Counted from the stretch's first letter, positions 1 through 5,173 are shown. The stretch is 5,517 nt of DNA from CAZYPU01 sp049642705 (GCA_049642705.1 JBARPB010000064.1:1-5517), one strand, 5' to 3'. Translations and numbers: made by a program. Notes: generated by a model from the sequence alone, not told the origin.

Positions 1-120
1 CTCCACAGGGAGATAAACACCGTGGGGTCGAAATCGAGCGGCTTCAACATTTCCAAAGGCGTAATCGAGATAAAGACAGAAATCGAAAAGATAAGGGAGC
101 AGCTTAAGAACATCGAATGA
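1..120 (+). CDS. yicC: YicC-family protein, C-terminal fragment
   Basis: This is an open frame from base 1 to the TGA at 118-120, giving the last 39 residues of a protein whose start lies outside the window. The fragment contains HREINTVGSKSS, then ISKGVIEIK, and ends in EKIREQLKNIE. This matches the conserved C-terminus of YicC/YloC proteins (REANTLGSKS, then VELK.ELEKIREQVQNIE). YicC proteins are linked to RNA turnover and act as endoribonucleases in some bacteria; that is family knowledge and is not shown here. The stop overlaps the gmk ATG in an ATGA junction, so the two are probably translationally coupled. The yicC-gmk-rpoZ order is also seen in Firmicutes and supports the call. Confidence 0.88.
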   Translation, partial: LHREINTVGSKSSGFNISKGVIEIKTEIEKIREQLKNIE

Positions 121-713
121 GGAAAGGTCGTATATTCGTTGTTTCCGCTCCTTCGGGGTGTGGCAAGACCACCATTTGCAAAAGAGTATTAAAGAGAGTA
201 AAAAACCTCGCCCCCTCCGTTTCCGCGACAACGAGGCGCTCCCGCCGCGGCGAAAAAAATAAAAAGGACTACTATTTCATATCCCGGGAACGCTTCAAAA
301 AAGAAATAAAAAAAGGAAACTTCCTTGAATGGGAGGAGAATTTCGGCCACCTGTACGGCACGCCGAAACGGCCCGTTTTAAAAAAAACAAGAGAAGGAAA
401 AAACCTGCTTCTCAGCATCGACGTGAAGGGCGCGATGCAGGTTAAAAAAAAATTTCCGGACGCCATTTTCATTTTTATAAAACCCCCTTCCCTTAAGGAA
501 CTTTCGTGCCGGCTCAAGAACCGGCACACGGATAGGGATGCGGAAATCAAAACACGCCTTAAAATAGCAAAGAAAGAGCTTGAAGATGCGTCGAAATACA
601 ACTATATAGCCGTAAACGATAAACTAGAAAACGCCGTCAATAAAGTAGTTTCCATAATTAATAGGGAGGTAAAAAGTGACTTACATTCCCCTGGAAGAAG
701 TGATGAAGGATAA
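117..713 (+). CDS. gmk: Guanylate kinase
   Basis: The product (198 aa, usual family length) transfers phosphate from ATP to GMP or dGMP, giving GDP or dGDP in the cytoplasm. The P-loop is at residues 11-18 (APSGCGKT). The GMP-binding segment is at about 36-53, with SATTRRSRRGE followed by DYYF. EW at 71-72 and GHLYGTP at 77-83 are the next conserved GMP-site elements, and IDVKGA at 101-106 carries the conserved Asp. The Arg-rich lid (CRLKNRHTDRDAE, 131-143) and YNYIAVND near 161-168 complete the fold. The ATG start overlaps the yicC stop by four bases. The last 12 codons overlap rpoZ in another frame, so the tail after about residue 185 is probably not functionally constrained. It is the second gene of the coupled operon. 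Confidence 0.96.
   Translation: MRKGRIFVVSAPSGCGKTTICKRVLKRVKNLAPSVSATTRRSRRGEKNKKDYYFISRERFKKEIKKGNFLEWEENFGHLYGTPKRPVLKKTREGKNLLLSIDVKGAMQVKKKFPDAIFIFIKPPSLKELSCRLKNRHTDRDAEIKTRLKIAKKELEDASKYNYIAVNDKLENAVNKVVSIINREVKSDLHSPGRSDEG
663..670 (+). promoter_or_regulatory. Shine-Dalgarno site of rpoZ, inside gmk
   Basis: AGGGAGGT lies five bases before the GTG at 676 and is the strongest ribosome binding site in the left operon. It is embedded in the gmk coding sequence. It decides the rpoZ start as GTG 676 even though this makes the two genes overlap by 38 bases. Confidence 0.8.
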
Positions 714-882
714 TCAAAGCAGCATATATAAGCTGGTAATTCTCGCTTCCCGGAGGGCCGTTGAGCTCGGCATGGGAAGCGAAAAATTGGTAAGTCTGGC
801 GCCCAACGCAAAACTCACTTCCATAGCGCTGGAGGAAATAAAGGAAGGTAAAATCAGCTACAAGGTCAAGAAAAAAGCATGA
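676..882 (+). CDS. rpoZ: DNA-directed RNA polymerase omega subunit
   Basis: This 68-aa protein is the small omega subunit that chaperones beta-prime during RNA polymerase assembly. The conserved core is visible. IYKLVILASRRAVELGMG (about residues 17-34) corresponds to RFDLVLVAARRARQMQVG in E. coli. KLTSIALEEIKEGKI (about 46-60) corresponds to the KTTVIALREIEEGLI segment. The acidic C-terminal tail of proteobacterial omega is absent and the protein ends in a short basic stretch (KVKKKA), as in the compact omegas of many other phyla. The start is GTG, chosen from the strong Shine-Dalgarno site. The gene overlaps gmk by 38 bases and its stop overlaps the coaC ATG (ATGA). Position directly after gmk is the standard context. 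Confidence 0.93.
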   Translation: MTYIPLEEVMKDNQSSIYKLVILASRRAVELGMGSEKLVSLAPNAKLTSIALEEIKEGKISYKVKKKA

Positions 883-1418
883 GTAAAAAAGATATCGTTT
901 TGGGAATAACGGGCAGCATCGCGGCATACAGGGCATGCGATCTCATAACGCACCTCAGCAAAAAGGGCCACAATATCATATGCGTCATGACCAAAGAGGC
1001 GGAAGAATTCATAACGCCCCTTACGCTGGAGACGCTTTCCGGCAATAAGGTCTATAAGGACATGTTCGCCCTTCCGGATAAACGCGAGGCGGTTCATGTT
1101 TCTTTGGGACAGAAAGCCGATTTAATCGTTATTTGCCCGGCGACAGCCAATGTCATAGCAAAACTCGCCTCTGGCATGTGCGATGACCTCCTCAGCGCTA
1201 CCGTTATCTCCTCGACGGCGCCTGTGTTAATCGCTCCCGCGATGAATGACAGGATGTACATGAATAAAATCACGCAAAGGAACATACACAAGCTCAAGGA
1301 AGCGGGATACAAGTTTATAGACCCCGTTAAAGGGCATCTTGCCTGCGGCTATGTCGGCATCGGCCACCTTGCCGACACAAACCAGATAATAAAGAGAATA
1401 GAAAAAACCCTCAAGTGA
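879..1418 (+). CDS. coaC: Phosphopantothenoylcysteine decarboxylase (stand-alone CoaC domain)
   Basis: The product (179 aa) is an FMN-dependent flavoprotein that decarboxylates 4'-phosphopantothenoylcysteine to 4'-phosphopantetheine in coenzyme A synthesis. The N-terminal flavin-binding stretch is LGITGSIAAYRA (8-19). The catalytic histidine is His73 in AVHVSLG, matching His75 of E. coli Dfp. The PAMN motif is at 120-123 (Asn125 in E. coli), and the substrate clamp HLACGYVGIGHLAD at 153-166 carries Cys156 (Cys158 in E. coli). All three key residues are offset by exactly two from E. coli. In most bacteria this domain is the N-terminal half of bifunctional CoaBC. Here the frame closes with TGA at 1416-1418, just where the linker to CoaB would be. 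The ATG overlaps the rpoZ stop by four bases. Confidence 0.93.
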   Translation: MSKKDIVLGITGSIAAYRACDLITHLSKKGHNIICVMTKEAEEFITPLTLETLSGNKVYKDMFALPDKREAVHVSLGQKADLIVICPATANVIAKLASGMCDDLLSATVISSTAPVLIAPAMNDRMYMNKITQRNIHKLKEAGYKFIDPVKGHLACGYVGIGHLADTNQIIKRIEKTLK

Positions 1419-2065
1419 AAGCCCTTCGAATACTTATAACGGCAGGCCCCACTATCGAACCTATCGATCCCGTGCGCTTCATATCCAACCGCTCCACCGG
1501 CTACATGGGTTATGAGCTGGCCAGGATTGCCGGAGAAAGAAAGCATATAGTGACGCTTATAAGCGGGCCGACGGCCATAAGGCCCCCGGCGGGCGTAAAA
1601 TTCTTGCGCATCGAGACAGCGCGCGAACTACAGAGAGAAATCCGCCGGCACCTTAAAAAATCCGATGCCCTGCTTATGTCGAGCGCCGTTTCAGATTTCA
1701 GGCCGGCGTTTTTTTCGAGGAAAAAGATAAAATCAAAGAAGCGTCTTACGCTCAAGCTCGTTAAAAATCCGGACATCCTGGGTTCTATCCGGCTAAGGAG
1801 GCGAAAGGGCAAGGTTTTGGTCGGTTTTTCCCTGGAGACGGAGAATCTCCTTGAAAATGCCGCGAAAAAACTCAAAACCAAAAAGCTGGACCTTATAGTG
1901 GCAAACAGGATAAGCCCAAAAAGCACACCTTTCGGCGGGGGCAGGAAAAGCGTGTATTTGCTGGGTAAACACCGGGACAGAAGGAAGCTGGAAAAAGCGA
2001 CAAAAGCCAGGATAGCGCGCGCCATTCTTGACACGGTAGAAGAGCTGTGCTATACTTCAAATTGA
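1415..2065 (+). CDS. coaB: Phosphopantothenate-cysteine ligase (stand-alone CoaB domain)
   Basis: This 216-aa protein activates 4'-phosphopantothenate with a nucleoside triphosphate (CTP in typical bacterial enzymes) and joins it to cysteine, the step before CoaC. ILITAGPTIEPIDPVRFISN (6-25) is the family signature. It is followed by RSTGYMG and contains Asn25, equivalent to the catalytic Asn210 of E. coli Dfp. SSAVSDFRP (89-97), the lysine cluster at 103-106 (region of E. coli Lys289) and KLVKNPDIL (114-122) follow. GFSLETENL (137-145) and KLDLIVAN (157-164) complete the nucleotide site. The start is GTG 1415 within GTGA, overlapping coaC by four bases in the -1 frame. No domain is missing, so both halves look functional. 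The 3' end carries a promoter for the next gene. Confidence 0.93.
   Translation: MKALRILITAGPTIEPIDPVRFISNRSTGYMGYELARIAGERKHIVTLISGPTAIRPPAGVKFLRIETARELQREIRRHLKKSDALLMSSAVSDFRPAFFSRKKIKSKKRLTLKLVKNPDILGSIRLRRRKGKVLVGFSLETENLLENAAKKLKTKKLDLIVANRISPKSTPFGGGRKSVYLLGKHRDRRKLEKATKARIARAILDTVEELCYTSN
2028..2056 (+). promoter_or_regulatory. Near-consensus sigma-70 promoter for the pseudopilin gene
   Basis: TTGACA (2028-2033, all six bases of the -35 consensus) is followed by a 17-base spacer and TATACT (2051-2056, five of six bases of the -10 consensus). TG at 2048-2049 one base before it forms an extended -10. All of it lies within the last codons of coaB. The expected transcription start is about 2062-2064, only 3-5 bases before the ATG at 2067, so the message would be leaderless or nearly so. 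Confidence 0.7.
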
Positions 2066-2066
2066 T

Positions 2067-2492
2067 ATGTCCAGAAGGACGGGGTTTACCCTAACCGAGC
2101 TTGCTTTCATTGCTGTAATTACCGTAATATTTATATTACTATCAACCCCTTTTATTAACAAAATCCGGAGAAGGACACAGGTTATAGGCTGTGAGGAAAA
2201 CTTGCAGGAAATCGGGCTGGGCCTCAAATTATACGCGAGCGAACACCAGGGGAGATTTCCGTTGGATCTGGCCGAGCTCATAGAAGGCGGCTACGTGGAG
2301 GACGAGATGGTATTTGACTGCCCTTCCAGCCCGCACATGGGGGACGCCCAGGAAAGCGATTACCATTACACGAGCGGGTACACGATAGCCTCTCCCTCAG
2401 ACGCCCCGATTGTCTTTGACAAGGCGACGAACCACAAAAACGGAAAGCACGTTCTTTATATAAGCGGGGACATTGTTTGGGAGAAGAAGTAA
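2067..2492 (+). CDS. Type II secretion/type IV pilus-like pseudopilin
   Basis: The product is 141 aa with a class III prepilin signal. A short basic leader MSRRTG is followed by FTLTEL, so a prepilin peptidase would cut between Gly6 and Phe7, leaving N-methyl-Phe and the conserved Glu at mature position 5 (Glu11). A hydrophobic helix runs to about residue 30. Then come a basic patch (KIRRR), ENLQEIGLGLKLYASEHQGRFP (split as 44-54 and 55-65) and two cysteines (Cys42, Cys85) that could form a disulfide. The C-terminal part, H123 to GD at 134-135, resembles the H-X9-DG motif of PVC-type prepilin-like proteins, but reads SGD where DG is expected. The gene stands alone among housekeeping genes, one base after coaB. 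No Shine-Dalgarno site precedes it, which fits the leaderless promoter. Its assembly system and role cannot be told from this window. Confidence 0.88.
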   Translation: MSRRTGFTLTELAFIAVITVIFILLSTPFINKIRRRTQVIGCEENLQEIGLGLKLYASEHQGRFPLDLAELIEGGYVEDEMVFDCPSSPHMGDAQESDYHYTSGYTIASPSDAPIVFDKATNHKNGKHVLYISGDIVWEKK

Positions 2493-2511
2493 GGCGCGAA
2501 GCAAAACTTTT

Positions 2512-2628
2512 GGTGGCGTACCCAAGTAGCTAAGGGAGCGGTCTGCCCCGCATGAAGATTCTCCTGATGAATTTCTGCGGGATCCCGAAGAAGTTCTAAA
2601 GAAGTTTCTACATTCGGGACAAAACCGT
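2512..2628 (+). other. tRNA-like 5' half with a 74-base two-hairpin insert in the anticodon loop
   Basis: GGTGGCG (2512-2518), TA, a CCC/GGG D-stem (2521-2523 with 2534-2536) and GCGGT CTG (2538-2545) read as the 5' half of a tRNA up to position 34. The partner strand CAAA ACCGT (2620-2628) would complete a CTGCAAA anticodon loop (anticodon GCA) closed by five pairs. Between them 2546-2619 is almost exactly two hairpins: CCCGCA 2547-2552 with TGCGGG 2576-2581, and TCCCGAA 2583-2589 with TTCGGGA 2613-2619. The expected variable region, T-arm and acceptor 3' strand (CGCCACC) are absent from the 21 bases before the next tRNA. It is therefore not a normal functional tRNA. It could be a decayed tRNA-Cys or tRNA-Tyr copy or a structured RNA that resembles a tRNA. 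Confidence 0.45.
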
Positions 2629-2649
2629 AATTGATATTTGATAGTAGCT

Positions 2650-2720
2650 GGCGCGATGGCCGAGTAGTTAGGCAGTGGTCTGCAAAACCATCTACACCGG
2701 TGCGATTCCGGTTCGCGCCT
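2650..2720 (+). tRNA. tRNA-Cys (GCA)
   Basis: A full cloverleaf is visible: acceptor GGCGCGA pairs with TCGCGCC (2713-2719), the D-stem is GCC/GGC, and the anticodon arm is GTGGT CTGCAAA ACCAT with anticodon GCA. The T-stem is ACCGG/CCGGT. The discriminator is U73 (2720), the known identity base of tRNA-Cys. CCA is not encoded. The D-loop reads AGTAGTT instead of the usual AGTGGTT, and the T-loop reads TGCGATT with G where U55 is almost always found. Confidence 0.93.
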
Positions 2721-2722
2721 CG

Positions 2723-2807
2723 GCCGAGATGCTGGAACTGGTATACAGTGCGGACTTAAAATCCGCTGGAGGTTTCCTCCATGTGGGTTCGACTCCCACT
2801 CTCGGCA
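2723..2807 (+). tRNA. tRNA-Leu (UAA)
   Basis: Acceptor GCCGAGA pairs with TCTCGGC (2800-2806) and A73 is at 2807. The anticodon arm is GCGGA CTTAAAA TCCGC, giving anticodon UAA. A long variable arm (GGAGG TTT CCTCC) marks a type II tRNA and supports leucine. The T-arm is GTGGG TTCGACT CCCAC, with normal T-loop bases and a normal GG in the D-loop. CCA is not encoded. It begins two bases after tRNA-Cys ends, so both must come from one transcript. Confidence 0.95.
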
Positions 2808-2814
2808 CTCGAAC

Positions 2815-2891
2815 GGGCGCATGGCGCAGTTGGTTCGCGCGCCACGTTGACATCGTGGAGGTCATAGGTTCGACTCCTATTGCGCCCACCA
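2815..2891 (+). tRNA. tRNA-Val (GAC)
   Basis: Acceptor GGGCGCA pairs with TGCGCCC (2881-2887), followed by A73 and an encoded CCA (2889-2891). The D-arm is GCGC/GCGC, the anticodon arm is CCACG TTGACAT CGTGG (anticodon GAC), and the T-arm is ATAGG TTCGACT CCTAT. It is the last tRNA of the cluster and ends 15 bases before the thrS start codon. Confidence 0.95.
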
Positions 2892-2906
2892 TCGAAAGAA
2901 GAAAAT

Positions 2907-4643
2907 ATGAATCTCGAAGCATTACGACATAGCACTTCGCATATTATGGCGGATGCGGTTAAACAGCTTTATCCGAAGGCGAAGCTCGGAATAGGCCCGG
3001 CCATAGCCGACGGATTTTACTATGACTTTGACATAGAAGAACCCATCAAGCCGGAGGATTTGCCGAAGATAGAAGGGGCCATGAAAAAAATTATCAAGGA
3101 AAACCGCGAATTCATCTGCCAGGAGATACCGAAGAAGGAGGCGATCAGCCTTTTTAAAAAGCTCGGCGAAAACTATAAACTGGAACTGATCGAAGAAATA
3201 AAGGGCCAAAAGGTCTTCGTTTACAGGCATGGCAACTTTATAGACCTTTGCAAGGGCCCGCACGTCAAAAGTACAGGTTGCGTGAAGGCCTTCAAGCTGC
3301 TTTCCGTAGCGGGCGCTTACTGGCACGGCATCGAGACAAACCCGATGCTTCAGAGGATTTACGGGACGGCCTTTGAGAAAAAAGAAGACCTCCAGAAGTT
3401 CCTTAAACTGACGGAGGAGGCGAAGAAAAGAGACCACCGCACACTCGGTAAGAAACTGGGGCTTTTCAGTTTCGACCACGAAATGATGGGCTCGGGGCTT
3501 GTGCTATACCATCCGAAAGGGGCCGTATTAAGGACCGTTATCGAGGACTACATAAGGAAGGAGCACCTGAAGCGCGGATACCAGCTTGTCATAAGCCCTC
3601 ATATTTTAAAGAGCAACATATGGATACAGTCCGGACATTACGAATACTACAAGGAAAACATGTATATCTTTAAGATAGAAGGCCAGGAATTCGCGTTAAA
3701 GCCCATGAACTGCCCCGGGCATATCCTGGTTTATAAATCCACAAAGCGAAGCTACAGGGATCTGCCCCTCCGGCTTTTCGAACTCGGAACCGTCTACAGG
3801 CACGAAAAATCCGGCGTCCTGCACGGGCTTTTAAGGATGAGGGGTTTTACGCAGGACGACGCGCACATATTCTGCTTAAGAGAACAGCTCGAGGAGGAGA
3901 TCGTAAATGTCATAGATTTTGTCGGGGAGGTGCTCAAGGTTTTCGGTTTCAACGAGTATGTGGTGGAACTCAGCACCAGGCCGAAGAAATACATAGGGGC
4001 CGACGAGGAATGGCAAGAGGCGACGGCAGCTTTAAAAAAGGCCCTTGAGATAAAGAAAGTTCCCTATGAAATCAACGAAGGCGAAGGCGCCTTCTACGGG
4101 CCGAAAATAGACATAAAACTGAAAGACGCCCTGGGCCGCGAGTGGCAGTGCGCGACAATCCAGTGCGATTTCGCCCTTCCGGAGCGATTCGGCATGAAGT
4201 ATACCGGCAAAGACGGCAAGGACAAAAAGCCCATAATGCTGCACAGGGTCATACTCGGCAGCATCGAGAGGTTCATGGGAGCGTTAATAGAGCACTACGG
4301 CGGCAATTTCCCCCTTTGGCTTTCGCCCGTTCAGGCGTGTATCATCCCGATTACCGAAAGAGAGAACCGCTACGCCGAAAAAATAAAAGCAATTTTGGCG
4401 CAGGAAGATTTAAGGGTCATCGTGGACGCGCGCAACGAAAAAATGCAGAAGAAAATCCGCGAGCACGAATTAGAAAAAATTCCGTATCTTGTTATCGTGG
4501 GAGAAAGGGAAGCAAGGGAAAATAAGGTCTCTATCCGCTCAAAGTCCGGGGGCAATCTCGGAGGGATGGACGTAAAAGAATTTTTGAGTATGCTAAATGA
4601 GGAGAGAGAGGTGCAATACGAAAAGGTTCATAAGGGCAAATAG
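2907..4643 (+). CDS. thrS: Threonyl-tRNA synthetase lacking the N-terminal TGS domain
   Basis: The product (578 aa; E. coli 642) charges tRNA-Thr with threonine and edits mischarged serine. The chosen ATG gives MNLEALRHSTSH. The frame reaches further upstream only into tRNA-Val, so a TTG at 2880 is unlikely. The editing domain has HxxxH at His8/His12 and CKGPH with Cys115/His119. The catalytic core has zinc ligands Cys269 (KPMNCPGH), His320 (DDAHIF) and His446 (MLHR), each exactly 65 below the E. coli positions. The motif 2 arginine is Arg298 (YRHE). The C-terminal anticodon-binding domain begins near 472 (LSPVQACII) and includes DARNEKMQKKIREHE. The missing 65 residues are the TGS (N1) domain. 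The 15-base leader holds only a weak purine-rich ribosome site (GAAAGAAG). The 3' end overlaps infC. Confidence 0.96.
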   Translation: MNLEALRHSTSHIMADAVKQLYPKAKLGIGPAIADGFYYDFDIEEPIKPEDLPKIEGAMKKIIKENREFICQEIPKKEAISLFKKLGENYKLELIEEIKGQKVFVYRHGNFIDLCKGPHVKSTGCVKAFKLLSVAGAYWHGIETNPMLQRIYGTAFEKKEDLQKFLKLTEEAKKRDHRTLGKKLGLFSFDHEMMGSGLVLYHPKGAVLRTVIEDYIRKEHLKRGYQLVISPHILKSNIWIQSGHYEYYKENMYIFKIEGQEFALKPMNCPGHILVYKSTKRSYRDLPLRLFELGTVYRHEKSGVLHGLLRMRGFTQDDAHIFCLREQLEEEIVNVIDFVGEVLKVFGFNEYVVELSTRPKKYIGADEEWQEATAALKKALEIKKVPYEINEGEGAFYGPKIDIKLKDALGREWQCATIQCDFALPERFGMKYTGKDGKDKKPIMLHRVILGSIERFMGALIEHYGGNFPLWLSPVQACIIPITERENRYAEKIKAILAQEDLRVIVDARNEKMQKKIREHELEKIPYLVIVGEREARENKVSIRSKSGGNLGGMDVKEFLSMLNEEREVQYEKVHKGK

Positions 4644-5127
4644 AAGAATAAGGGCTGAGAATGTCCGTCTTATCGGCGAAGACGGAAAGCAGTTCGGGGT
4701 AGTGCATATCGCGGAGGCGCTGAGGATAGCCGAGGACTCGGGGCTCGACGTGGTGGAGGTAGCGCCTAACGTAAACCCTCCCGTCTGCAGGATCATGGAT
4801 TACTCAAGATTCAAATATGAGCAGGAAAAAAGGGAGAGGGAGGCCAAGAAAAAGCAGCACATAACCCACCTGAAAGAGCTCAAGATAGGGCCGCTTATCG
4901 AGGAACACGACTACCAGGTAAAGCTCCACCACCTCCTTCGTTTTCTGAAAAGAGGGGACAAGGTGAAAATATCAATGCGGTTTCGGGGAAGGCAAATGGC
5001 GCACGTGGACCTGGGCAGGAACGTTCTGGGGAGGTTGACAAAGGATGCTTCCGAGCTGGGCGAGGCGGAGAAGCTGCCAAAGCTCGAAGGCCGCTTGATG
5101 ACGATGGCGTTTACGCCGAAGAAATAA
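4597..5127 (+). CDS. infC: Translation initiation factor IF-3
   Basis: IF-3 binds the 30S subunit, prevents premature 50S joining and checks the start codon and initiator tRNA. NRRIRAENVRLIG (15-27) begins the N-terminal domain. The family signature PPVCRIMDYSRFKYE is at 61-75, a lysine-rich linker is near 76-95, and the C-terminal domain contains GDKVKISMRFRGRQMAH (120-136). Length from ATG 4597 is 176 aa, close to E. coli (180). The frame is closed by TAA at 4594-4596, so the start is at 4597 or later. ATG 4597 has no Shine-Dalgarno site, whereas a purine-rich GGAGAGAGAGG (4601-4611) lies six bases before an in-frame ACG at 4618. The real start may therefore be non-canonical, as is known for infC elsewhere. 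The overlap with thrS is 47 bases (ATG) or 26 bases (ACG). Confidence 0.94.
   Translation: MRRERCNTKRFIRANRRIRAENVRLIGEDGKQFGVVHIAEALRIAEDSGLDVVEVAPNVNPPVCRIMDYSRFKYEQEKREREAKKKQHITHLKELKIGPLIEEHDYQVKLHHLLRFLKRGDKVKISMRFRGRQMAHVDLGRNVLGRLTKDASELGEAEKLPKLEGRLMTMAFTPKK
4601..4611 (+). promoter_or_regulatory. Purine-rich Shine-Dalgarno-like site within the infC 5' end
   Basis: GGAGAGAGAGG lies downstream of the infC ATG at 4597 and six bases upstream of the in-frame ACG at 4618. It is the only good ribosome site near the start of infC and so bears on which start codon is used. Confidence 0.5.
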
Positions 5128-5130
5128 ACC

Positions 5131-5153
5131 CGCCTACCAATGTATTGGTGGCG
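5131..5153 (+). promoter_or_regulatory. Hairpin between infC and rpmI
   Basis: CGCC-T-ACCAA (5131-5140) pairs with TTGGTGGCG (5145-5153), giving nine pairs with one bulged T and a TGTA loop. It begins three bases after the infC stop and ends six bases before the AAAAGGAG ribosome site of rpmI. No T-run follows, so it is not an intrinsic terminator. A role in mRNA stability or in translational control of rpmI (for example by L20, which represses this operon in other bacteria) is inference. Confidence 0.6.
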
Positions 5154-5159
5154 AGGTAA

Positions 5160-5166
5160 AAAGGAG
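5160..5166 (+). promoter_or_regulatory. Shine-Dalgarno site of rpmI
   Basis: AAAGGAG lies seven bases before the ATG at 5174. It is a near-perfect ribosome binding site, starting just six bases after the infC-rpmI hairpin. Confidence 0.75.
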
Positions 5167-5173
5167 CAAGGAA

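Noticed and set aside
2510..2518. TTGGTGGCG shared by the tRNA-like start and the infC-rpmI hairpin (5145-5153)
   Set aside because: Many nine-base matches are expected by chance in a window this size, and the flanking sequences do not match.
2552..2599. 15-codon reading frame starting at ATG 2552 in the tRNA-like insert
   Set aside because: It has no ribosome site and is too short to judge. The sequence is better explained by the two hairpins.
2880..2906. Longer thrS start at TTG 2880
   Set aside because: It would begin inside the acceptor stem of tRNA-Val and adds nine residues with no family similarity. ATG 2907 fits the start of the editing domain.
2493..2906. T-box leader controlling thrS
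   Set aside because: No T-box consensus (AGGGTGGNACCGCG-like) or terminator/antiterminator pair is seen, and only 15 bases separate tRNA-Val from thrS.
2397..2932. Open frames on both strands across the tRNA cluster (such as 2692-2922 and 2397-2822 on the minus strand, 2675-2932 on the plus strand)
   Set aside because: They lie on well-folded tRNA genes. The apparent peptides (for example GVEPT-like stretches) are the usual translation artefacts of tRNA sequence.
4142..4525. 127-codon open frame inside thrS in another frame
   Set aside because: It runs through the catalytic core and anticodon-binding domain of thrS, which is clearly the coding frame. The alternative product is Arg-rich and has no recognisable domain.
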